Below, piece after piece: positions 17,197 to 25,565 of a DNA stretch of 64,000 nt; positions within the stretch are counted from its first letter, which is position 1; every line of letters begins with the position of its first letter. Under the pieces are notes generated by a model. The model had not been told where the DNA came from, ran no database searches, and saw only the letters and a program-made list of their open reading frames with translations. Both the position numbers and the translations under genes were made by a program. Origin of the DNA: JAFGPS01 sp964628465 (GTDB lineage: Bacteria; Planctomycetota; Phycisphaerae; Sedimentisphaerales; Anaerobacaceae); the NCBI GenBank assembly GCA_964628465.1, contig CAZVOA010000002.1, positions 124,001-188,000 of the forward strand, given 5' to 3'.

Positions 17197-19479
17197 ATGA
17201 AAATATTAATGCTAAATTATGAGTTTCCCCCTATCGGCGGCGGCGCCGCGAATGCTAACCTGTGCCTTCTGAAACAGTACGCGGGCAAACCAGATTTGCA
17301 AATTGACGTTTTAACATCAGCTCCCAGTCCAGGTTTAACCAAGGAAAACTTCGCTGATAATATTACGATACATAAAGTGGGAATCCATAAAAAGCATTTG
17401 CATTTCTGGCGCAGAACCGAAGTCATAGAATGGCTAATCAAAGCCGGACCTGTATATAAAAAACTTATCAAAGAAAACAATTACGATCTTGCCCATGCGT
17501 TTTTCGGCTTTCCTACAGGCTGGCTTAGTTATCGCAACGCGAATAAATTACCGTACATCATTTCTCTTCGCGGCTCAGATGTCCCCGGTGACAACGCGAG
17601 ATTGCAGCTCGATTATAAAATCCTCGGCCCAATATTTAAAGGCATCTGGAATAAAGCGTCCGGCTTGATAGCATGTAGTGACGGCTTAAAACTGCGAGCC
17701 ACAAAATTCATGCCGAATGTAAAAGTTGATGTAATCCCAAATGGAGTAGAGCTTGACAATTATTACCCACCAAAAGAAGGGCGAGACACGAGAGACGAGA
17801 TACGATTAATTACGTCCGGAAGACTCAGCGCGACTAAAAGAGTTGATATGCTTATCGAAGCAATTGATATCCTGCGAAAACGTAGATACAAAATCAAATT
17901 CACAATCGCCGGTGACGGCTCACTTGGAGATTCCTTAAAAGAACTCATATCAAAGAAGAATCTTAAATCACAGATTGATATGCTGGGAAGAGTAGAACCC
18001 GCGAATATGCCGGATTTGTACAGATCAAGCGATATATACATCAGCGCGACAATGCAGGAAGGTATGAGCAATTCCATGCTCGAAGCTCTCGCGTGCGGCA
18101 TGCCGGTTATTACAACATATTGCGAAGGAGTTGAAGAATTAATCACGGCGGACAATGGAATCGTAACAAAACATGCCCATGCCGATTTGCTGGCGGATGC
18201 AATACAGACTCTTGTTGATGACCGAGACAAGCTTAAACAAATGTCCCTTGCCGCACGAAAACGTGCTGAAATGTTCAATTGGAAAAACGTCGCCGAAAAA
18301 TATATTAATTATCATAAATCGATCATCGTTAAGAATACAGAACACAGAATACAGAATACAGAACTCAAAACTAAAAACTCAAAACTAAAAACTTCAAAAG
18401 TTTGCTTTGTGATAATGAAAGCATATCCGCTTTTTAACCCGGAAGTCAAGTCGGTATTCGGCGGCGCTGAAGTGGATTTCTATAATCTCGCGACTGAACT
18501 CGCCAAAGACAAGAATTTCGAGGTAAGCTGCATTGTCGCGGATTACGGCCAGCCTGATTCCGAAGTGCGGCAAAATGTCACGATTATAAAAAGCCTTGAT
18601 TTCAAAAATAATATAATCAGTCAAACAACTGCTCTCTGGAAAGCGATGAAGAAGGCAAACGCTTCTATATATCTGCAAAAAACCGCAGCATGGGGAACTT
18701 TGTTTGTTTATCTTTTCTGTAAATTGCATAAACGCAAATTTATTTACCGAACCGCTAAGAAAGAAGAATGCACCGGCGATTGGCCAAGGAATACTCTGGA
18801 ACGAAAAGCATTCCATTTCTCGCTTCGCCGCGCTGACGCGGTTTTGGCGCAGAATGTTAAAGATAAAGAAAACCTGAACTCGAAACTTGGAATTTCAGCA
18901 GCAGCAATTCCTAACGGCCATATTCTTTCACCTTCCATCCAGACTGAACGTGACATTATTCTCTGGGTCGGGCGAAGTACCAAGGTCAAAAGACCGGAAC
19001 TATTTATAAAGCTTGCGAAAAATGCCCCTGACAAAAAGTTCCTAATGATATGCCAGCGAGGAACAGGTGACAATGAATATGACGAATTAACAAATCTCGC
19101 AAAGAAGGTTAATAATCTTGAATTTGTCGAGCGTGTAGAATTTTCTGAAATAGACAATTTTTTCCAGCGGGCCGAAGTTCTTATAAATACCTCTGATACC
19201 GAAGGTTTCCCAAACACTTTTATTCAGGCCTGCAAAGCTGGTACGCCGATATTATCGCTCAATGTAAATCCCGATGACTTTCTTAACAAATACAAATGCG
19301 GCTTATGTGCCAACGGCGATTGGGGTACATTCAATAATATGCTCGATGAAATCCTCGGACCAACTGCAGGCGAATACAGCAAGAACGCGAGACAATACGC
19401 AGAACAGAACCATGACATAAAAAAAATCATCGAACAATACAAGAAAATATTTAATAATCTTATGGATGGAGATAATTAA
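17197..19479 (+). CDS. Fused double glycosyltransferase (GT4 + GT4-like)
   Basis: 760 residues in one frame. Residues 1-378 are a complete GT4 enzyme (NYEFPPIGGGAANAN; SGRLSATKRVDMLIEAI; EGMSNSMLEALACGMPV, the EX7E donor site). Residues ~402-760 are a second enzyme (KAYPLF, FGGAEVDFYNLA, ILWVGRSTKVKRPELF, SDTEGFPNTFIQACKAGTPI) closely paralogous to the separate gene at 21306. Residues 379-401 between them are low-complexity (NTEHRIQNTELK...), encoded by a repeat at 18331-18399 that looks intergenic. I infer that the repeat fused two once separate genes. An internal ATG at 18415 lies inside the second domain's conserved start. asnB begins one base after the stop. Confidence 0.85.
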   Translation: MKILMLNYEFPPIGGGAANANLCLLKQYAGKPDLQIDVLTSAPSPGLTKENFADNITIHKVGIHKKHLHFWRRTEVIEWLIKAGPVYKKLIKENNYDLAHAFFGFPTGWLSYRNANKLPYIISLRGSDVPGDNARLQLDYKILGPIFKGIWNKASGLIACSDGLKLRATKFMPNVKVDVIPNGVELDNYYPPKEGRDTRDEIRLITSGRLSATKRVDMLIEAIDILRKRRYKIKFTIAGDGSLGDSLKELISKKNLKSQIDMLGRVEPANMPDLYRSSDIYISATMQEGMSNSMLEALACGMPVITTYCEGVEELITADNGIVTKHAHADLLADAIQTLVDDRDKLKQMSLAARKRAEMFNWKNVAEKYINYHKSIIVKNTEHRIQNTELKTKNSKLKTSKVCFVIMKAYPLFNPEVKSVFGGAEVDFYNLATELAKDKNFEVSCIVADYGQPDSEVRQNVTIIKSLDFKNNIISQTTALWKAMKKANASIYLQKTAAWGTLFVYLFCKLHKRKFIYRTAKKEECTGDWPRNTLERKAFHFSLRRADAVLAQNVKDKENLNSKLGISAAAIPNGHILSPSIQTERDIILWVGRSTKVKRPELFIKLAKNAPDKKFLMICQRGTGDNEYDELTNLAKKVNNLEFVERVEFSEIDNFFQRAEVLINTSDTEGFPNTFIQACKAGTPILSLNVNPDDFLNKYKCGLCANGDWGTFNNMLDEILGPTAGEYSKNARQYAEQNHDIKKIIEQYKKIFNNLMDGDN
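18331..18399 (+). repeat. In-frame intergenic-type repeat (AATACAGAA/AACTCAAAACT)
   Basis: Sixty-nine bases made of AGAATACAGAA-like units followed by AACTCAAAACTAAAA-like units, exactly 23 codons and without a stop. Repeats of this composition are usually seen between genes. It forms the linker of the double glycosyltransferase. Confidence 0.75.
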
Positions 19480-21303
19480 ATGTGCGGAATAGTGGGCTTT
19501 AACTGGCAGGACCATCAACATATACAACTTCTCGCTTCGATGCTGAATCATCGAGGCCCTGAGCAGGATGGATACCATGTAGATGACGGTGTTTCTATCG
19601 GCCACAAACGCCTTAAAATTATCGACTTGTCGGAACAGGGAAGGCAGCCTATTTATAACGAAGACAAAACAGTCTGCGTGACATTCAACGGCGAAATTTT
19701 TAACTTCGAGGGAATAAAAAAAGAACTTGAAAAATCAGGCCATATCTTCAAGTCCCATACCGATACCGAAGTGCTCGTTCATGGTTACGAACAATGGGGA
19801 ACAGGACTGCTTGAAAAATTGAACGGCCAGTTTGCATTCTGCATTTTCGACAGGAAAAAGAATCAATTTTTCCTTGCAAGAGACAGGTTCGGAATTAAGC
19901 CGCTGTATTATTACAACAAAGATGGAAAATTCATTTTCGGTTCGGAACTGAAAGTTTTCATGAAAAGTAATATCAAAAAAGCGATTGATAAAAACGCTCT
20001 CGAATATTATTTGTTCTTTTGCAATACACCTTCGGAACAATCTATTCTCGAAGATGTAAATAAGCTTCTTCCAGCTCATTATCTAATCTACGACCTGAAT
20101 GCGAAGAAAATTCTGAAGAACGAACAATACTGGTCAATCTCTTTCGACGAGCAACTTGATTGCGGCGAAGAAGAACTCAAACGCCTGACTCTTGAACAAA
20201 TCGAAAAATCAGTTCAAATGCAGCTTCTCTCTGATGTGCCGCTCGGCGCTTTTCTCTCCGGGGGCGTGGATAGCTCTATTATAGTTTCAATCATGCGCAA
20301 ATATGTTAAGGAGTTAAACACATTTTCCATTCGTTTCGACAGGCCGCAGTACAACGAATCGCACTACGCGAAAATTGTATCGGATAAATTCAATACGATT
20401 CACCATGAGATTGAATTCAACGCATTAAATGTCAGAAATTTAATGGAAGAATTGCCCTACTATTACGACGAACCTTTCGGTGACCCATCGATGGTTCCAA
20501 CTTCACTTGTATGCCAGGTCGCAAGACAGCACGTGACAGTCTCGCTTTCCGGCACAGGTGGTGACGAACTCTTCGGAGGCTATCCGAGATACAACAGGTT
20601 TGGCATGGCGAAGTCCGTCAATCATCTTCCAACCATATTTAAATATATGCTTAAGCAATCTGCCATTCTGGCTCATCGGTTTTTCAAGATAGAGGGATTT
20701 CACAGATGGCTCACATTTTTCGGTCCTTCTCAGCCGGACTATATTATTTATCTTCAATTATTTAATTCCATGTTCCCCGGCGAAAACCAGGGTATAGAAA
20801 AACTGATCCGTTTTGGTCATTACGAAAAACATTTCAAGTACAGTGACAACGCTTCCAACGCGATGAATTGCGATTTATATGAGTATCTCCCGAACGATTT
20901 GCTTGTGAAGGAAGACCGTGCATCGATGGCAGTGACACTTGAAGCTCGTGTGCCGCTGATTGACCATGAGCTTGCGGAATTCGCCGCGAAAATTCCATCG
21001 CATTACAAAATCAGGAATAAACAAACAAAATATATTCTGAAAAAAGCATTTGAAGGCATTCTGCCGCATGAGATATTATACAGGCCTAAACGCGGATTCG
21101 GAATGCCTTTAAGTGAATACATGCGGGATGAGCTTAAAGATTATTGTCACGGCATAATTTTCGATTTCAACCAGTTTGATTATTTTGATAAAAACGAACT
21201 TGAACAATTATGGCAGAAGCACCAGACAGGCCGGTCTGATTATTCCCGCTTGTTCTGGAATATCCTTATGTTCAATATGTGGTTTAATAAATGGATGACA
21301 TAG
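19480..21303 (+). CDS. asnB: Asparagine synthase (glutamine-hydrolysing)
   Basis: 607 residues. After removal of Met1, Cys2 (MCGIVGF) is the N-terminal glutaminase nucleophile; NHRGPEQDG and FNGEIFN complete that domain (residues 1-~190). The synthase half has the ATP pyrophosphatase loop LSGGVDSS and the later SLSGTGGDELFGGYPRY. AsnB homologues inside glycan clusters often amidate sugars or other acids rather than make free asparagine. It is translationally coupled to the preceding fused transferase and overlaps or abuts the next transferase, so a role in this cluster is likely. Confidence 0.93.
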   Translation: MCGIVGFNWQDHQHIQLLASMLNHRGPEQDGYHVDDGVSIGHKRLKIIDLSEQGRQPIYNEDKTVCVTFNGEIFNFEGIKKELEKSGHIFKSHTDTEVLVHGYEQWGTGLLEKLNGQFAFCIFDRKKNQFFLARDRFGIKPLYYYNKDGKFIFGSELKVFMKSNIKKAIDKNALEYYLFFCNTPSEQSILEDVNKLLPAHYLIYDLNAKKILKNEQYWSISFDEQLDCGEEELKRLTLEQIEKSVQMQLLSDVPLGAFLSGGVDSSIIVSIMRKYVKELNTFSIRFDRPQYNESHYAKIVSDKFNTIHHEIEFNALNVRNLMEELPYYYDEPFGDPSMVPTSLVCQVARQHVTVSLSGTGGDELFGGYPRYNRFGMAKSVNHLPTIFKYMLKQSAILAHRFFKIEGFHRWLTFFGPSQPDYIIYLQLFNSMFPGENQGIEKLIRFGHYEKHFKYSDNASNAMNCDLYEYLPNDLLVKEDRASMAVTLEARVPLIDHELAEFAAKIPSHYKIRNKQTKYILKKAFEGILPHEILYRPKRGFGMPLSEYMRDELKDYCHGIIFDFNQFDYFDKNELEQLWQKHQTGRSDYSRLFWNILMFNMWFNKWMT

Positions 21304-21305
21304 AA

Positions 21306-22433
21306 ATGGTTCAACATGATAAAACCAACAGCATCAGGATATGTTTCGTTTCACTAAATGCTTATCCGCTTTTCGATAAATCCAAAGCCGGTGTTCAGGG
21401 CGGTGCGGAAGTTGATACTTATATGATAGCCGCTAAGCTGGCCGAAGATAAGCGATTTGATGTGCATTTTATAACGGGTGATTTTGGCCAGCCTGATACG
21501 ATTATTCTGGAAAATATTAAGATTCACAAAACAATTAAATTAAAATTTAAAGTTCGTTCTGTATTAAGTATCTGGCGCGCATTGAAAATTGCTGATTGTG
21601 ATATTTACTTCAAAAAAGGCGCTTCGATTATAACAACTATCGTTGCGTTGTTTTGCCGCATTCATCATAAAATGTTTATCTTGCGAACATCGCATAAATC
21701 CGAATGTGACGGCAGCTATATAAACACACAATTAATTAAAGGAAAAGCATATAAGTTGGCGTTAAAAATTGCCAGTCAGGTCTTTGTACAAAATGCCCAG
21801 GATTGCGAGTCATTATCGCGAACAGCCGGTGTACAATCTATTGCTATTCCAAATGGGCATAGAATCACAAATACACCTGATACCGAACGAAAGTGGATTC
21901 TATGGGTCGGTAGGAGTATCGCATTTAAAAGACCGGAATTATTTATCAAGCTGGCCCAGGAATTTCCTTCAGAGCAATTTCTTATGATTTGTCAATTCTC
22001 GAAAGGCGACCAAAATATTAATAAACCTGTCAAACATGAAAACCTGAAAGATAACGCGAGGACATTGCCAAATATAAAATTTATCGAATATGTTCCGTTT
22101 AGCGAAATAGATTCATATTTCATGCAGGCGAAATTATTTATAAATACCAGTGACACGGAAGGTTTCCCGAATACATTTATACAGGCGTGTAAATGCAAAA
22201 CACCGATTTTATCATTTAAAGTAAACCCGGATGATTTCCTGAATTCGTATAAATGCGGCATGTGCGCAAATGGTGACTGGAAAACTTTTAAGGATATGCT
22301 GAAACAAATGCTTGAACCTGAAAACCTGAAGCATTACGGCGAAAATGGTCAGAAATATGTTATAACAAATCATAACATAGATAGTACAATTGAAAAATAT
22401 AAGAACGCTTTTTTTCAAATAATGCATAGATGA
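21306..22433 (+). CDS. GT4-family glycosyltransferase
   Basis: About 375 residues. It has the same sequence plan as the C-terminal half of the 17197-19479 fusion: SLNAYPLFD, GGAEVDTYMIA, DFGQPDT, ILWVGRSIAFKRPELF, SDTEGFPNTFIQACKCKTPI and a shared MCANGDWKTF near the end. The GT-B fold and EX7E-like donor site are visible. An in-frame ATG at 21291 would overlap asnB by 13 bases; the ATG at 21306 just after the asnB stop is equally possible and fits GGATGA upstream. The donor and acceptor sugars are unknown. The next gene overlaps by four bases. Confidence 0.85.
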   Translation: MVQHDKTNSIRICFVSLNAYPLFDKSKAGVQGGAEVDTYMIAAKLAEDKRFDVHFITGDFGQPDTIILENIKIHKTIKLKFKVRSVLSIWRALKIADCDIYFKKGASIITTIVALFCRIHHKMFILRTSHKSECDGSYINTQLIKGKAYKLALKIASQVFVQNAQDCESLSRTAGVQSIAIPNGHRITNTPDTERKWILWVGRSIAFKRPELFIKLAQEFPSEQFLMICQFSKGDQNINKPVKHENLKDNARTLPNIKFIEYVPFSEIDSYFMQAKLFINTSDTEGFPNTFIQACKCKTPILSFKVNPDDFLNSYKCGMCANGDWKTFKDMLKQMLEPENLKHYGENGQKYVITNHNIDSTIEKYKNAFFQIMHR

Positions 22434-23452
22434 TGACAGAACAAAAACAGATTAAAGTAGCGGCTTTTACAAGCAGGCAGAATGACCCGGCTTCATATTT
22501 TCGGATTCGCCAGTATATGGAACCTTTGGAGCGAGAAGGATTGTCTATTCGTGAATTCAGCCACCCATCCAAAGACAGGTGCCGGTATCCGATTTTTTTA
22601 AAGGCCGTACCATATATACCAGCATTAGTAAACTGTAGAAAATCCGATGTTATATGGCTGCGACGGGTATTAGTTGAGGGCTATGAAACATTCGAACGTT
22701 TTTTGAAAAGGCCAAGAGTGATGGATGTCGATGATGCGATATGGCTGGCTCGCCCTTTTGGAAAATACGCAATACCTCATATTGCCAGTGGCATGGACGC
22801 GATTATCGCCGGCAATGAATATTTGGCAAACTGGTTCAGCCGGTATTGTAAACAGATTCATATTATACCTACCGCAATTGACCTGAATCGCTACAAGCTG
22901 AGTCCGGCGAAATCACAATCGGAGAAGTTTGTTATAGGCTGGACGGGATTATCATTTAACTTCAAATATTTGAATCTGATTGAAAAACCTTTGGCACGTT
23001 TTCTGAAAAACCATACCAACTCCGAAATTAAAATAATAGCCAATGTCCCATGGAAATCGGAACTTATCCCTCCTGACAGAATCAAATTTATCCAATGGGG
23101 CAGAGATAAAGAAGTAACTGAATTATATGATATGTCCGTGGGAATAATGCCGCTGTACGACGACCAGTGGACCCGCGGCAAATGCAGTTATAAGATGCTC
23201 CAGTATATGGCTATCGGTTTACCTGTTGTTGTATCGCCGGTTGGTATGAATAAAAATGTATTTTCAATGGGTGACATAGGATTTACTGCGAGTTCTGATG
23301 ATGAATGGATTAATGCTTTTGAAACACTGTACAACAATGCTGCGTTACGACCAAAATTAGGGATGGAAGGCAGAAAAATTGTCGAAAAATATTACTCCGT
23401 TCAATCAGTTGTCCCAAAGCTTTCATCAATTTTTAGAAACATAGCAAAATAA
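22430..23452 (+). CDS. Glycosyltransferase (GT4-like, GT-B fold)
   Basis: 340 residues. SRQNDPASYFRIRQYMEPL at the N-terminus, the VMDVDDAIWL motif near residue 98 and IIPTAIDLNRY, IGWTGLSFNFKYL and MLQYMAIGLPVVVSPVG in the C-terminal half match a glycosyltransferase subgroup common in exopolysaccharide clusters. It overlaps the previous gene as ATGA. It is the last plus-strand gene of the glycan cluster; the next two genes converge on it. The specific sugar is unknown. Confidence 0.8.
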   Translation: MMTEQKQIKVAAFTSRQNDPASYFRIRQYMEPLEREGLSIREFSHPSKDRCRYPIFLKAVPYIPALVNCRKSDVIWLRRVLVEGYETFERFLKRPRVMDVDDAIWLARPFGKYAIPHIASGMDAIIAGNEYLANWFSRYCKQIHIIPTAIDLNRYKLSPAKSQSEKFVIGWTGLSFNFKYLNLIEKPLARFLKNHTNSEIKIIANVPWKSELIPPDRIKFIQWGRDKEVTELYDMSVGIMPLYDDQWTRGKCSYKMLQYMAIGLPVVVSPVGMNKNVFSMGDIGFTASSDDEWINAFETLYNNAALRPKLGMEGRKIVEKYYSVQSVVPKLSSIFRNIAK

Positions 23453-23464
23453 TAATCAGATGTT

Positions 23465-24073
23465 TTATTTTTCAGGTGTAAATACCACTTCCATGCCGTG
23501 ACACGGAATTAAAAGACTGAAACTTCCTTCGTAAAGTTCCTGCATAAAACTGTTTAAGTTAAATAGTACGCCTATACATCTTAGAAATATGTTTCTTAGC
23601 GGGAATGGAGATGCAAATTTTAATTTTTGCGATTGAACTCTTATCTTAAAGTCGAAATAGAAGGTAGGTACTTTCCGTTTTAACTGGTATTCAGACTCGA
23701 CGAAATAATAAAAAGTATAAAGACCGAAAAACCTCACATGAGTCGGATCGGAAAAATAGTATGGATTAGAAAAATGAGGCACAAAAATATTTGCTCTACC
23801 TGTCGGTTTAAGCACACGTACAATTTCTTTCATTAAATGTATAAAGTTGTTTATATGCTCGAAGCAACTTGATGAATATACTTCGTCAACGGAATTATCA
23901 GGAAGAAAACTCAAACCATTTTCAATATCAGTAACAATATCCACGGAAGGCAGGTCAACACGGTCGATGCCGATGGTATTTTCTCTGCGTTTTTGGCCGC
24001 AGCCAATTTCAATTTTAACAGGTGACTTGTTTAATGCCTTTTCTAAATCAATTTTAAATATTGTATTTTCCAT
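23465..24073 (-). CDS. SAM-dependent methyltransferase (class I)
   Basis: 202 residues. VKIEIGCGQKRREN is the glycine-rich cofactor loop, DIENGLSFLPDNSVDEVYSS the acidic and motif III region, and IVRVLKPTGRANIFVPHF the late strand typical of this fold. Such small enzymes often methylate sugars or lipids in glycan clusters. It starts 3 bases after the flippase stop and is cotranscribed with it. The final ~60 residues (QLKRKVPTFYFDFKIRV...) are rich in aromatic and hydrophobic residues and could associate with the membrane. Confidence 0.85.
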   Translation of the reverse strand: MENTIFKIDLEKALNKSPVKIEIGCGQKRRENTIGIDRVDLPSVDIVTDIENGLSFLPDNSVDEVYSSSCFEHINNFIHLMKEIVRVLKPTGRANIFVPHFSNPYYFSDPTHVRFFGLYTFYYFVESEYQLKRKVPTFYFDFKIRVQSQKLKFASPFPLRNIFLRCIGVLFNLNSFMQELYEGSFSLLIPCHGMEVVFTPEK

Positions 24074-24075
24074 AT

Positions 24076-25356
24076 TTACAAAACCAGTTTCTTTAATTTC
24101 TTTCTAAAATAATATTCATATACAATAGCTAAATAAACATACGACAGGACAATAGAAATCGAAGCTCCGGTATAGCCAAAACGAGGAATCAATAAAATAT
24201 TCAAAACCAGTGTTATCACCAGTTGAATGAGAGCTACTATTTGCTGGAACTTGTAAATTTTCAAAGCGCCAAAAAGCGGACCGAACATAGCAGTATGAAG
24301 ATATACAACGCAGCTTATGAGTAAAATCCTGACAAGCGGAACGGCATCGGAATATTTGCCTTTATATAGTAAACTTAACACAAACGGTATAGTCAACCAC
24401 GCAATTGTGAAACCAATTACCCCTAAAAGTAAAACACGGGGACGTTTATTATAAAGATACGCCCTGATTTTTTCAGGATTACGGATATTAGAGCTTATGT
24501 GCGGCAGAAAATAAGATGGAATAATATAAATTAAAACCATAAATCCCTTAAAGAATTTAAGAGCAATACCATATTGACCTATGTCAACAAGGGATACTCC
24601 AAAATACTTCAAAGTCATTGTACCAATCCAGCTTATCACATTACTCGAAACAGTACCGGCTATCATCCACAAGGTAAAATTTAACATCTGCTTAAACTGG
24701 CTATGGTCAAAAACCAGTGGCGACAGCATTTTAAAATCAACAGCCAACAGAGAAATAACCAGAACTGTTAAGGAGGCAAGGAAATAAGAAAGAAAAACTG
24801 ATTGTAGATTTATCCAATTAAGGTAATAAAATAAGGTCAAAAATATTAATGTTAATATCCCGAAGGTAAACTCTAAAAAAGCATTCTCCGCTCTCCTGTT
24901 TAAGGCCATAAATAAATTGCCCGAAAAATCTTTCATAATGAGACCGAAAAACGCAAGAGCAATATATACTAAATCTGCCTGGTTAATTTCAAAAAAGAAA
25001 GAAATACGTTTTCCAAAAAGGCTGATTACTGAAAGAAAAAGGCATATACTCGTCACCAGGAAAATACATTGGATAGTAAATGTCCTGCTTATAGTACCTC
25101 GTTCATTTCTTTCCTGATTAGCGAAAATTATGAATGGAGTTCTTGCTGAAAGAATCAGCAAGGCGGAAAAAAAGTAAACAACAGGCTCGCATAAGTTATA
25201 CCTGCCCCACATTTCCTCAGAAAACAGCTTCGCAACTAATAACGGCGTAAGCATTCTGATGACCTGTCCCACAGTCTGCAAGGATGTGAACAATAAAAGT
25301 GCCTTTCCCTGTTTCAGGTCTTCTTTTAAATTATTTAATATCTTTATATTCGACAT
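24076..25356 (-). CDS. Polysaccharide flippase (Wzx/MATE-like)
   Basis: About 426 residues with twelve or so membrane segments through the whole length, the layout of O-antigen and exopolysaccharide flippases that move lipid-linked repeat units across the inner membrane. No transferase motif is present. Start: ATG at 25356 with AAGGAT 5-6 bases upstream; an in-frame ATG at 25368 lacks a binding site. It runs against the plus-strand glycosyltransferases but belongs to the same cluster by function. Confidence 0.85.
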   Translation of the reverse strand: MSNIKILNNLKEDLKQGKALLLFTSLQTVGQVIRMLTPLLVAKLFSEEMWGRYNLCEPVVYFFSALLILSARTPFIIFANQERNERGTISRTFTIQCIFLVTSICLFLSVISLFGKRISFFFEINQADLVYIALAFFGLIMKDFSGNLFMALNRRAENAFLEFTFGILTLIFLTLFYYLNWINLQSVFLSYFLASLTVLVISLLAVDFKMLSPLVFDHSQFKQMLNFTLWMIAGTVSSNVISWIGTMTLKYFGVSLVDIGQYGIALKFFKGFMVLIYIIPSYFLPHISSNIRNPEKIRAYLYNKRPRVLLLGVIGFTIAWLTIPFVLSLLYKGKYSDAVPLVRILLISCVVYLHTAMFGPLFGALKIYKFQQIVALIQLVITLVLNILLIPRFGYTGASISIVLSYVYLAIVYEYYFRKKLKKLVL

Positions 25357-25379
25357 AGTATCCTTCATAGAAGCATATT

Positions 25380-25408
25380 AATATCATATATAATATGGCA
25401 TTAGTCAA
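25380..25408 (-). promoter_or_regulatory. Possible promoter of the flippase-methyltransferase pair
   Basis: TTGACT (25408-25403) and GATATT (25385-25380) are separated by 17 bases, directly before the flippase start. Confidence 0.35.
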
Positions 25409-25565
25409 GAGAAATGGAATTTCAATCAGGTACCCTTAATATTTAGCTAAAATTATCGAAAAAAGAAAAAATACTTGATAATTGTTTTCTTCTGGTATAG
25501 AATTTAGTTATGTTTATGCGGAAGTTTTTGTATAGTTATCAAAAATTTTAATAAGAGGTAAAATT

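Noticed and set aside
18331..18399. CRISPR-like or simple-sequence array
   Set aside because: Units are of unequal length, without spacers of constant size, and lie inside a long coding frame.
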